This document shows positions 11,777-18,411 of a stretch of DNA of 46,796 nucleotides, in pieces. This DNA is from Oceanicola granulosus HTCC2516. GTDB taxonomy: Bacteria > Pseudomonadota > Alphaproteobacteria > Rhodobacterales > Rhodobacteraceae. Under the pieces are notes generated by a model. That model saw nothing but the letters and a program-made list of their open reading frames with translations, was not told the origin of the DNA and ran no database searches. The stretch lies in contig NZ_CH724109.1 in assembly GCF_000153305.1 (NCBI RefSeq), positions 2,501-49,296 on the forward strand. Direction: 5' to 3'. The translations under genes were made by a program, and so were the position numbers. Each line of letters starts with the position of its first letter. The stretch's first letter is position 1.

Positions 11777-12448
11777 ATGAGGGCCATGAGATGGACCCTC
11801 CCCAACATCCTGACGATCGGCAGGCTGATCGCGGCCCCCGGCATCGCGATCATCTTCCTCTATTTCAACCGCCCCTTCGCGGACTGGTTCGCGCTGATCC
11901 TGTTCGGCTCGGTCGCCCTGACCGACTGGATCGACGGCCGCCTCGCCCGGGCCTGGGGAATGGAGACGCGCTTCGGTGCGGCGATGGACCCGATCGCCGA
12001 CAAGGCGATGGTGCTGGTCGCCCTGCTGGTGATCGCGGGCTACTCGGCGATGAGCCCGTGGATCGTCATGCCGGCGACGCTGATCGTGTTCCGCGAGGTC
12101 TTCGTCAGCGGCCTGCGCGAGTATGTCGGGCCCGGCGCCAAGCTCGCGGTGACCAATCTCGCCAAGTACAAGACCACGGCGCAGATGCTCGCCATCGCGG
12201 TGCTGTTCAGCCAGGGCATCTTCCTGCACCACCTGATCGACCGCACCGTCGGCATGTCGCCCGAGCTGGTCGAGTCGATCCTCGCCGGCACCGCGCCCGA
12301 CGAGGTCGGCCTGCGCGCCTTCGAGGCGGGGCACCTGTGGTCGGGCCGGATCGGCGTGGCGCTGCTCTGGATCGCGGCGATCCTGACGCTGGTGACGGGG
12401 TGGGACTACTTCAGGAAGTCGCTGCCCGCGCTGAGGGAGCCGGAATGA
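11777..12448 (+). CDS. pgsA: CDP-diacylglycerol--glycerol-3-phosphate 3-phosphatidyltransferase
   Basis: 223-aa inner-membrane enzyme that joins CDP-diacylglycerol and glycerol-3-phosphate to phosphatidylglycerol phosphate, the first committed step to phosphatidylglycerol and cardiolipin. The CDP-alcohol phosphotransferase signature is complete: D50, D53-G54, A57-R58, G67, D71 and D75. About five hydrophobic segments follow the cytoplasmic N-terminus LPNILTIGRL. The protein is slightly longer than the typical 180-190 aa because of an insertion near 150-190 between the last helices. An alternative ATG lies three codons downstream (11786). The stop overlaps the moaD start as ATGA. Confidence 0.96.
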   Translation: MRAMRWTLPNILTIGRLIAAPGIAIIFLYFNRPFADWFALILFGSVALTDWIDGRLARAWGMETRFGAAMDPIADKAMVLVALLVIAGYSAMSPWIVMPATLIVFREVFVSGLREYVGPGAKLAVTNLAKYKTTAQMLAIAVLFSQGIFLHHLIDRTVGMSPELVESILAGTAPDEVGLRAFEAGHLWSGRIGVALLWIAAILTLVTGWDYFRKSLPALREPE

Positions 12449-12693
12449 TCGACGTGCTGTATTTCGCTTGGGTCCGCGAGCGGATCGGCCTTCCGAAGGA
12501 ACGGCTCGACACCTCCGCCGCGACGGTGGCCGACCTCGTCGTCGAGCTCGCCGCGCGCGAGGAGCGCTACGCGCTGGCCTTCTCCGACACGAGCGCCCTG
12601 CGCGTCGCCGTAGACCAGGAGCTCGCCGACTTCGACGCGCCGCTCGACGGGGTGCGCGAGGTGGCGTTCTTCCCGCCGATGACGGGCGGCTGA
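12445..12693 (+). CDS. moaD: Molybdopterin synthase small subunit MoaD
   Basis: 82-aa beta-grasp (ubiquitin-like) sulfur carrier ending in the required Gly-Gly (MTGG). The C-terminus is adenylated and thiocarboxylated (by MoeB in known systems), then gives sulfur to cyclic pyranopterin monophosphate within the MoaD-MoaE complex. The ATG overlaps the pgsA stop by 4 nt and the stop overlaps moaE by 1 nt (TGATG), so all three are translationally coupled. Length is normal. Confidence 0.96.
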   Translation: MIDVLYFAWVRERIGLPKERLDTSAATVADLVVELAAREERYALAFSDTSALRVAVDQELADFDAPLDGVREVAFFPPMTGG

Positions 12694-13133
12694 TGAGCGT
12701 CCGCGTCCAGCCCGAGCCGTTCGACGCGGGGGCGGAGCTGAACGCCTTCGCCGCGCGGGCCTCCGGCGCGGGAGCCGTCGTCACCTTCACCGGCCTCGTG
12801 CGCGACATCTCCGGCGGGCTCGCCCACATGGAGATCGAGCATTATCCGGGCATGACCGAGCGGGCGATCTCGTCCATCGTCGCGGAGGCCACCGAGCGCT
12901 TCGGCCTCGACGCGGCGCTCGTCATCCACCGCCACGGCCGCCTCGCGCCCGCCGAGCCGATCATGATGGTCGCCACCGCCGCCCGCCACCGCGGGTCGGC
13001 CTTCGAGGCGGCGGTGTTCCTGATGGACTACCTGAAGTCGCGGGCGCCGTTCTGGAAGAAGGAAGTGACCGCGGACGGCGCCGAGTGGGTGGCGGCGCGG
13101 GACGAGGACGAGGCGGCGCTGTCCCGCTGGTAG
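12693..13133 (+). CDS. moaE: Molybdopterin synthase catalytic subunit MoaE
   Basis: 146-aa large subunit of molybdopterin synthase. It carries the conserved GAVVTFTGLVRD, the IHRHGRLAPAEPIMMVATAA core, and the C-terminal KSRAPFWKKE segment, whose two lysines act in dithiolene formation. With MoaD it converts cyclic pyranopterin monophosphate to molybdopterin in the cytoplasm. The other Moco genes of this window (mobA, mobB, moeA) act after this step but lie about 27 kb away. Confidence 0.96.
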   Translation: MSVRVQPEPFDAGAELNAFAARASGAGAVVTFTGLVRDISGGLAHMEIEHYPGMTERAISSIVAEATERFGLDAALVIHRHGRLAPAEPIMMVATAARHRGSAFEAAVFLMDYLKSRAPFWKKEVTADGAEWVAARDEDEAALSRW

Positions 13134-13164
13134 CGCCTGCGGGGCGGGCGGAGCCTCCGGCGGG

Positions 13165-13183
13165 GATATTTGCAGGACAGAGG
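13165..13183 (+). repeat. Convergent-junction repeat, copy 1 (diverged)
   Basis: GATATTTGCAGGACAGAGG, lying between the convergent moaE and tag genes after a GC-rich CGGAGCCTCCG dyad (13150-13160). It resembles two closer copies at 26470-26492 and 33319-33341. It is probably part of a terminator-like intergenic module. Confidence 0.5.
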
Positions 13184-13202
13184 CGGGTGAGGGTGCGCCC
13201 CG

Positions 13203-13769
13203 CTAGCCGAGGGCGGCGCAGGCGGCGTGGCGGGGGCAGGTGGTGACGTGGTCGTTCACCAGGCCGCAGGCCTGCATGAAGGCGTAGACGATGGTAGGGC
13301 CGCAGAAGCCGAAGCCGGCGCGCTTGAGGTCTTTCGAGACCTGCGCCGAGAGCGGTGTCCAGGCGGGCACCTCGCTTTCGTCGCGCCAGTGGTTCTGCAG
13401 CGGCGTGCCGTCGACGTAGGCCCAGAGCCACTTGTCGAACCCGCCCTGTTCCTCGAGCGCGAGCCAGGCGCGGGCGTTCTTCACGGTCGCCTCGATCTTG
13501 CCGCGGTGGCGCACGATGCCGGGGTCGGCGAGGCAGCGGGCGATGTCGGCCTCGCCCCAGCGGGCGACGCGGGCGGGCTCGAAGCCGTCGAAGGCGGCGC
13601 GGAAGTTGTCGCGCTTCTTCAGGATGGTGATCCAGGACAGGCCGGCCTGGAAGCCGTCGAGGACGAGCTTCTCCCAGAGCGCGCGCGAGTCCCGCTCGGG
13701 CACGCCCCACTCGGTGTCGTGGTAAGCGACGTAGAGCGGGTCGGTCCCGGCCCAGGTGCAGCGCTGCAT
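13203..13769 (-). CDS. tag: DNA-3-methyladenine glycosylase I
   Basis: 188-aa Tag glycosylase, which removes 3-methyladenine from alkylated DNA to start base-excision repair. It has the diagnostic zinc ligands C4, H17, H174 and C178, the WGVPERDSRALWEKLVLDG (21-39) segment, and the conserved QAGLSWITILKKR. The helix-hairpin-helix fold lies near the middle. The ATG at 13769 is chosen because GGGAGA precedes it at suitable spacing; an in-frame ATG eight codons upstream lacks this. Length matches E. coli Tag. It is convergent with moaE and divergent from the EAL gene. Confidence 0.95.
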   Translation of the reverse strand: MQRCTWAGTDPLYVAYHDTEWGVPERDSRALWEKLVLDGFQAGLSWITILKKRDNFRAAFDGFEPARVARWGEADIARCLADPGIVRHRGKIEATVKNARAWLALEEQGGFDKWLWAYVDGTPLQNHWRDESEVPAWTPLSAQVSKDLKRAGFGFCGPTIVYAFMQACGLVNDHVTTCPRHAACAALG

Positions 13770-13832
13770 TCTTTTTCTCCCGAGGGCGGACATTAACGCC
13801 ATGTTATGCCGCGCCGGTGCAGGCTGCCAGCG

Positions 13833-14627
13833 ATGAGACAGCTCGACACGACACTGCACGCGCAGCAGGTGCGCACGCCGCTCGACTACGCGATGTCGGC
13901 GCGCGACCGCGACACGCCGGCGATGGTGGCGCAGGCGCTGCGCGCCGGGGCCTGCGCGCTGGCGTTGCAGCCGGTGGTCACGGCGCCGGGGCGGGAGGTG
14001 GCGTTTCACGAGGGGCTGATCCGGCTGACCGATCCGGGCGGGCGGGTGCTGCCGGCGGCGGCCTTCATGGGCGCGGTGGAGGAGACGGCGACCGGGCGCG
14101 ATCTCGACGCCGCCAGCCTCGGCCTCGCGCTCGGGCTGCTGCGGGCGCGGCCAGGGATGCGGCTGTCGGTCAACGTTTCGGCGCGCTCGCTCGGCGACAG
14201 CGCCTTTCGCGCGGTGCTGGCGGAGCTCGTCGCGGACGATGGCACGCTGGGCGAGCGGCTGATCCTCGAGATCTGCGAGCGTTCGGCGATGCTGCTGCCC
14301 GAGATCGTCGCGCGGTTCATGGAAGAGCTGCAGCCGCAGGGCGTCGCCTTCGCGCTCGACGATTTCGGCGGCGGCTTCCTGTCGTTCCGGCACTTGCGGC
14401 GGTTCTTCTTCGATCTCGTGAAGATCGACCGGGGCTTCATCTCGGGCATCGACGGCGACGCCGACAACCAGGTTCTGGTGCGCGCGCTGCTCGGGGTGGC
14501 GCACCAGTTCGACGCCTTCGTCGTGGCGCCGGGGGTGGAGCGGGCGGAGGAGGCGGCGTGGCTCGAGGCGGCCGGGGTCGATTGCCTGCAGGGGTACTTC
14601 TTCGGCGCGCCGAAGGTGACGCGGTGA
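13833..14627 (+). CDS. EAL-domain protein (possible c-di-GMP phosphodiesterase)
   Basis: 264-aa protein consisting almost only of an EAL domain, with no sensor or GGDEF partner. Canonical positions, with what is seen: EAL motif as E60-G-L; N114 in SVNVSARS; E146 in LEICERS; D176-D177 in DDFGGGF; K197 in VKIDR; APGVER (232-237) in place of AEGVET, so P233 replaces the usual glutamate while E236 is kept; Q253 in QGYFFGAP. Most metal and substrate residues remain, so it could be active or a c-di-GMP binder. The ATG at 13833 is favoured over 13806 because the extra residues are poor in family features. It is divergent from tag. Confidence 0.82.
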   Translation: MRQLDTTLHAQQVRTPLDYAMSARDRDTPAMVAQALRAGACALALQPVVTAPGREVAFHEGLIRLTDPGGRVLPAAAFMGAVEETATGRDLDAASLGLALGLLRARPGMRLSVNVSARSLGDSAFRAVLAELVADDGTLGERLILEICERSAMLLPEIVARFMEELQPQGVAFALDDFGGGFLSFRHLRRFFFDLVKIDRGFISGIDGDADNQVLVRALLGVAHQFDAFVVAPGVERAEEAAWLEAAGVDCLQGYFFGAPKVTR

Positions 14628-14664
14628 GCGCCTCGTCCCGGGCCCGCGCGCCGCCCGAAAGGCG

Positions 14665-14693
14665 TTGTTCCGGCGCGGTGAACCTCCTAGACA
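14665..14693 (+). promoter_or_regulatory. Candidate promoter of phaA
   Basis: TTGTTC (14665-14670), a 17-bp spacer and TAGACA (14688-14693), about 85 nt before phaA. The same -10 box appears at 31051-31056. The phaA Shine-Dalgarno is GGAG within GAGGAGAC just before the ATG. Confidence 0.45.
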
Positions 14694-14778
14694 TTGAGCA
14701 GATGGCGGGAGGCGGTCCCCCCGCGCTGGCGGCGCGGAGCGGGGGCGCGTCCCGCGGCCAGCCAGTGAGGAGACCTCC

Positions 14779-15954
14779 ATGACCAACGTCGTCATCGCGT
14801 CCGCCGCCCGCACCGCCGTGGGCTCGTTCCTGGGCAGCTTTGCCAACACGCCCGCCCACGAGCTCGGCACCGCGGTGCTCGAGGCGCTCGTGGAGCGCGC
14901 CGGGGTCGACAAGGGCGAGGTCTCGGAGACGATCCTCGGTCAGGTTCTCACGGCCGCGCAGGGGCAGAACCCGGCGCGCCAGGCGCACATCAATGCCGGC
15001 CTTCCCAAGGAAGCCGCCGCCTGGGGCATCAACCAGGTCTGCGGCTCCGGCCTGCGGGCGGTGGCGCTCGGGGCGCAGCACATCATGCTCGGCGACGCCA
15101 GCATCGTCTGCGCCGGCGGCCAGGAGAACATGTCGATGGCGCCGCACGCCGCGAACCTGCGGCAGGGCCACAAGATGGGCGACGTCACCTACATCGACAC
15201 GATGATCCGCGACGGCCTGTGGGACGCGTTCAACGGCTACCACATGGGCTCGACCGCCGAGAACGTGGCCGAGCAGTGGCAGATCGGGCGCGAGCAGCAG
15301 GACGAGTTCGCGCTGGCCAGCCAGAACAAGGCCGAGGCGGCGCAGAAGGCGGGCAAGTTCGACGACGAGGTGATCCCCTACACGATCAAGACCCGCAAGG
15401 GCGAGACGGTCGTCGACAAGGACGAGTACATCCGCCACGGCGCCACCCTCGAGGGCATGCAGAAGCTGCGCCCCGCCTTCGCCCGCGACGGCTCCGTCAC
15501 CGCCGGCAACGCCAGCGGGCTCAACGACGGCGCCGCCGGAGCGCTCTTGATGAGCGCGGACGAGGCCGAGCGTCGGGGCATCGAGCCGCTGGCGCGGATC
15601 GCCAGCTACGCCACCGCCGGGCTCGACCCGTCGATCATGGGCGTCGGCCCGGTCTACGCGTCGCGCAAGGCGCTGGAGAAGGCCGGCTGGAAGGTCGAGG
15701 ACCTCGACCTCGTCGAGGCCAACGAGGCCTTCGCCGCGCAGGCCTGCGCGGTCAACAAGGACATGGGCTGGGACCCGTCGATCGTGAACGTCAACGGTGG
15801 CGCCATCGCCATCGGCCACCCGATCGGCGCGTCGGGTGCGCGCGTGCTCAACACGCTGCTCTACGAGATGAAGCGGCGCGACGCCAAGAAGGGCCTCGCC
15901 ACGCTCTGCATCGGCGGCGGCATGGGCGTCGCGATGTGCATCGAGCGCGACTGA
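14779..15954 (+). CDS. phaA: Acetyl-CoA C-acetyltransferase (beta-ketothiolase)
   Basis: 391-aa thiolase that condenses two acetyl-CoA to acetoacetyl-CoA. All catalytic residues are seen: nucleophile C88 in [10 protein letters not shown]347 in [10 protein letters not shown], and C377 in the CIGGGMG motif near the C-terminus. Length and C-terminal [11 protein letters not shown] match biosynthetic thiolases. Followed by phaB, it supplies the first step of polyhydroxybutyrate synthesis; the polymerase phaC is not in this window. A strong Shine-Dalgarno precedes the ATG. Confidence 0.97.
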   Translation: MTNVVIASAARTAVGSFLGSFANTPAHELGTAVLEALVERAGVDKGEVSETILGQVLTAAQGQNPARQAHINAGLPKEAAAWGINQVCGSGLRAVALGAQHIMLGDASIVCAGGQENMSMAPHAANLRQGHKMGDVTYIDTMIRDGLWDAFNGYHMGSTAENVAEQWQIGREQQDEFALASQNKAEAAQKAGKFDDEVIPYTIKTRKGETVVDKDEYIRHGATLEGMQKLRPAFARDGSVTAGNASGLNDGAAGALLMSADEAERRGIEPLARIASYATAGLDPSIMGVGPVYASRKALEKAGWKVEDLDLVEANEAFAAQACAVNKDMGWDPSIVNVNGGAIAIGHPIGASGARVLNTLLYEMKRRDAKKGLATLCIGGGMGVAMCIERD

Positions 15955-15989
15955 CGCCTGACAAGTCCGCGGAATCGTGTGACTGTGAG

Positions 15990-16020
15990 CGCTAGCGGGT
16001 CCGGGAGAGGCCCGCTGGCG
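15990..16020 (+). other. Hairpin between phaA and phaB
   Basis: CGCTAGCGGG (15990-15999) pairs with CCCGCTGGCG (16011-16020) with one G-U pair, around an 11-nt loop. No T tract follows. It could slow or stop part of transcription, or protect the phaA mRNA 3' end. phaB has its own Shine-Dalgarno 11 nt later. Confidence 0.5.
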
Positions 16021-16041
16021 AGCAAGGACGGGAGGACAGCC

Positions 16042-16767
16042 ATGGGACGTGTTGCAGTGGTCACGGGCGGCAGCCGGGGTATCGGCGCGGCGATCGCGAA
16101 GGCGCTGAAGGCGGAGGGCTGCGACGTCGCGGCGACCTATGCCGGCAACGACGAGAAGGCGCGCGCCTTCACCGAGGAGACCGGCATCAAGACCTACAAG
16201 TGGGACGTCTGCGACTACGACGCCTGCAAGGCCGGGATCGCGCAGATCGAGTCCGATCTCGGGCCGGTCGAGGTGCTGGTGAACAACGCCGGCATCACCC
16301 GCGACGCGCCGTTCCACAAGATGAGCCCGGAGCAGTGGCGGCAGGTGATCGACACCAATCTCAGCGGCCTGTTCAACATGACCCACAACGTCTGGGGCGG
16401 GATGCGCGAGCGCAAGTTCGGGCGGGTGGTCAACATCTCGTCGATCAACGGCCAGAAGGGCCAGTTCGCGCAGGCCAACTACGCCGCCGCCAAGGCCGGC
16501 GACATCGGCTTCACCAAGGCGCTGGCGCAGGAGGGTGCGCGGGCCGGGATCACGGTCAACGTGGTGGCGCCAGGCTACATCAACACCGAGATGATGAGCA
16601 CCATTCCCGACAAGGTGATGAACGAGGTGATCCTGCCGCAGATCCCGGTCGGGCGGCTCGGCGAGGCGGAGGAGATCGCGCGCTGCGTGGTGTTCCTGGC
16701 CTCCGACGACGCGGCCTTCATCACCGGCTCGACCTTGTCGGCCAACGGCGGCCAGTACCTGATCTGA
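16042..16767 (+). CDS. phaB: Acetoacetyl-CoA reductase
   Basis: 241-aa NADPH-linked SDR that reduces acetoacetyl-CoA to (R)-3-hydroxybutyryl-CoA, the monomer for polyhydroxybutyrate. It has TGGSRGIG (8-15), NNAGITRDAP (81-90), and the catalytic S134, Y147 and K151 in YAAAK. The SINGQKGQFAQANY segment is characteristic of PhaB. The ATG at 16042 is preceded by GGAGGA at good spacing; the open frame extends 63 nt further upstream across the hairpin, without family features. A GC-rich palindromic terminator follows. Confidence 0.96.
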   Translation: MGRVAVVTGGSRGIGAAIAKALKAEGCDVAATYAGNDEKARAFTEETGIKTYKWDVCDYDACKAGIAQIESDLGPVEVLVNNAGITRDAPFHKMSPEQWRQVIDTNLSGLFNMTHNVWGGMRERKFGRVVNISSINGQKGQFAQANYAAAKAGDIGFTKALAQEGARAGITVNVVAPGYINTEMMSTIPDKVMNEVILPQIPVGRLGEAEEIARCVVFLASDDAAFITGSTLSANGGQYLI

Positions 16768-16775
16768 AACGACCA

Positions 16776-16800
16776 GGGCCGGCCCTTGGCGGGCCGGCCC
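16776..16800. terminator. Hairpin terminator between phaB and the 37-aa gene
   Basis: GGGCCGGCCC occurs twice (16776-16785 and 16791-16800), separated by TTGGC, and forms a perfect 10-bp stem. Each arm is itself a palindrome. There is no long T tract, so termination strength is uncertain. It lies between convergent genes. Confidence 0.6.
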
Positions 16801-16818
16801 CTCATCGGCGCGGTCGCG

Positions 16819-16932
16819 TCAGCGGCGGCGGAAGAGCCGGGCGACGGCGTTGCGGACGGCGTCTCCCCGCGCGGCGTGTGCGGCATGGATGGCGTCGCGG
16901 ACCCGCGGGTCGGTGTTGGCTTCGAACATCAT
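16819..16932 (-). CDS. 37-aa basic protein, uncharacterised
   Basis: Encodes a 37-residue peptide beginning MMFEANTDPRVRDAI and ending AVARLFRRR. It is alanine- and arginine-rich and would form one amphipathic helix. Support for a real gene: AGGAGA lies 4 nt before the first ATG, the frame has normal high-GC codon use, a heat-shock-type promoter (16967-16995) sits at the right distance, and a terminator follows. Two adjacent ATG codons are possible starts. No known domain is recognised. It may be one of the small Arg-rich peptides common in Rhodobacterales, but that is inference. Confidence 0.62.
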   Translation of the reverse strand: MMFEANTDPRVRDAIHAAHAARGDAVRNAVARLFRRR

Positions 16933-16966
16933 TCGTCTCCTGTGAGGCGTGGCCTCCCTGAAACGA

Positions 16967-16995
16967 AGATGGGGGATGCGGGGGCGCGGCACAAA
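16967..16995 (-). promoter_or_regulatory. RpoH-like promoter for the 37-aa gene
   Basis: On the minus strand TTTGTG (16995-16990), 15 nt, then CCCCATCT (16974-16967). The latter matches the sigma-32 -10 consensus CCCCATNT exactly; the -35 matches CTTGAA only at TTG. It predicts a start near 16960 and a leader of about 28 nt. Confidence 0.4.
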
Positions 16996-17003
16996 CGCCG
17001 TTC

Positions 17004-17022
17004 GTGCATTGCCATCATGCAC
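17004..17022. promoter_or_regulatory. Inverted repeat upstream of the RpoH-like promoter
   Basis: GTGCAT, 7 nt, ATGCAC: a perfect 6-bp dyad directly upstream of the -35 box of the 37-aa gene. It has the shape of an operator half-site pair. The binding protein is unknown. Confidence 0.35.
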
Positions 17023-17106
17023 CGGGCGCAGCCCTGCCGCGAAGGCGAAAGGCTCACCGCGGAGCGCGTGGAGGGGCGCCCCGGGTGAGCGAGAAGACAG
17101 TGGTTG

Positions 17107-17274
17107 TCAGTGGGGCTGGAGCCGCTCGATCTGTTCTTTCAGAAGAAGCTTCTTCTTCTTCATCTCGGCGATCTCGTGATCGCTCGTTGCGGGGCTGCGT
17201 TGGGCGGCTTCGACGGCTGCCGAGAGATCCTGGTGCTTTTTCCTCAGTTCCTGAACGTGCGAATCCAGGCTCAT
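17107..17274 (-). CDS. DUF465 (YdcH) family protein
   Basis: 55-aa charged helical protein of the DUF465/YdcH family: LRKKHQDLSAAVEAAQ, then the family's lysine cluster EIAEMKKKKLLLKEQIERL. It would form an antiparallel two-helix coiled coil. The family is widespread in Proteobacteria and its role is unknown. The ATG at 17274 has AAGGAGA upstream and matches the usual family start; an ATG 16 codons upstream does not. Two dyads lie in the upstream region. Confidence 0.85.
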   Translation of the reverse strand: MSLDSHVQELRKKHQDLSAAVEAAQRSPATSDHEIAEMKKKKLLLKEQIERLQPH

Positions 17275-17338
17275 TGGCGTCTCCTTCTCTCTGTGTCTCG
17301 TCCCGTCCGGACAGTGCAGCACAGTTTCATCTTTCTGT

Positions 17339-17351
17339 CACGTCGGACGTG
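17339..17351. promoter_or_regulatory. Dyad upstream of the DUF465 gene
   Basis: CACGT-CGG-ACGTG, a perfect 5-bp dyad about 65 nt before the DUF465 start. It is a possible regulator site with no known match claimed. Confidence 0.3.
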
Positions 17352-17382
17352 CGGCACCTCGCCGACCGCCGCAAGCATAGGC

Positions 17383-17394
17383 GCAAGATCTTGC
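17383..17394. promoter_or_regulatory. 12-bp palindrome GCAAGATCTTGC
   Basis: Perfect palindrome between the methyltransferase stop (17402) and the DUF465 gene, both on the minus strand. It lies where an operator for the DUF465 promoter would be expected. Confidence 0.35.
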
Positions 17395-17401
17395 CAATAA
17401 G

Positions 17402-18169
17402 CTAACGCAGCAGGTTCAATCCTGCCGCGTCGCGCACGATGGCGGAAATTTCCGGCAAGTAATCATCCCCGTCGCGCTCGTGCCGGGGGGCGGCGTGGAG
17501 GCGGATCGGGTCGGTGAGGCGGAACGGGGTGCGCCCGCCCTTCCTGGCCTGCAGCAGGAACAGGTGCGGCGCGCGGCCGCGGCGGGCGGCGAGGGGGGCG
17601 ACGACGAGGCTGCCGACGCGCCCGTCGCAGCCCGACAGGATCTCGGGCAGCCGCTCGATGCGCTGGATCAGCGTCAGCCGGCCGCGCGGCGCCAGGCGGC
17701 GGATGGCGACGTCGAGCCAGTCGGCCATCGCCGTCTCGCCGCGCAGGGCGGTGTCGCGGCCCGGATCGGCCGAGCCGGTGCCGGCGCCGGGCGCGAAGTA
17801 GGGCGGGTTCATCAGCACGTGGTCGAAGCTCCGCGACCGCACCCCGGGCGGCAGGGCGCGCAGGTCGGCCTCCACCACCTCGAGCGGCAGGTCGTTGGCG
17901 TCGGCGTTGGCGCGGGCGAGGGCGGCGTAGGCCGGCTGCAGCTCCACCCCCGTCACCCGCACCCCCGGCGCCCGGCGGGCGAGGCAGAGCGCCGCGACGC
18001 CGACGCCGCAGCCGAGTTCGAGCGCCGTCTCCCCCGCCCGCGCCGGCACCGCGGCGGCGAGCAGCACCGGGTCGATCCCGGCCCGGTAGCCGACCTTCGG
18101 CTGCGCGACGGTCAGCCGTCCGCCGAGGAAGGCGTCGCGCGTGGTGTCAGAGGCCGAGGTCGATGTCAT
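17402..18169 (-). CDS. tRNA1(Val) adenine-N6-methyltransferase-like protein
   Basis: 255-aa class I SAM-dependent methyltransferase of the TrmN6/COG4123 type. The SAM site is ALELGCGVGVAALCLA, the acidic end of beta-2 is GVELQP, and the catalytic MNPPYF motif marks methylation of an exocyclic amino group, as in adenine-N6 enzymes. Length fits TrmN6, which modifies A37 of tRNA-Val; substrate here is by homology only. The ATG lies inside the end of the DUF2007 gene (23-nt overlap), so the two are co-translated. Confidence 0.88.
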   Translation of the reverse strand: MTSTSASDTTRDAFLGGRLTVAQPKVGYRAGIDPVLLAAAVPARAGETALELGCGVGVAALCLARRAPGVRVTGVELQPAYAALARANADANDLPLEVVEADLRALPPGVRSRSFDHVLMNPPYFAPGAGTGSADPGRDTALRGETAMADWLDVAIRRLAPRGRLTLIQRIERLPEILSGCDGRVGSLVVAPLAARRGRAPHLFLLQARKGGRTPFRLTDPIRLHAAPRHERDGDDYLPEISAIVRDAAGLNLLR

Positions 18170-18362
18170 TGTCGCGGCAGACGCGCAACGCGGCCGTGTG
18201 ATCGTCCGTCCGCACCATGAGCCGGCGCGGCAATATGCCGATGGATCCCTCGAGGATGCTCATATTTACGTCCATCTCGAAGCAGTCTATACCCTCGCCG
18301 CCAAGCAGGGCCTTGGCGAAGGCGATCACGGTCGGGTCGGTGCTGCGCAAGAGCTCTTTCAT
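18147..18362 (-). CDS. DUF2007 family protein (putative signal-transducing)
   Basis: 71-aa protein beginning MKELLRSTDPTVIAFAKALL, then GEGIDCFEMDVNMSI and the C-terminal RLMVRTDDHTAALRV. This is the PII-like DUF2007 fold, annotated in databases as a putative prokaryotic signal-transducing protein; no function is established. It is first in a two-gene unit with the methyltransferase. Its start is 49 bp from the divergent ispB, and a shared CCTAGG lies between them. Confidence 0.85.
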   Translation of the reverse strand: MKELLRSTDPTVIAFAKALLGGEGIDCFEMDVNMSILEGSIGILPRRLMVRTDDHTAALRVCRDNDIDLGL

Positions 18363-18411
18363 CCGTCCGACCTAGGGTGCCGCAGTCACGATGTCTATCG
18401 CAGGGATCACC

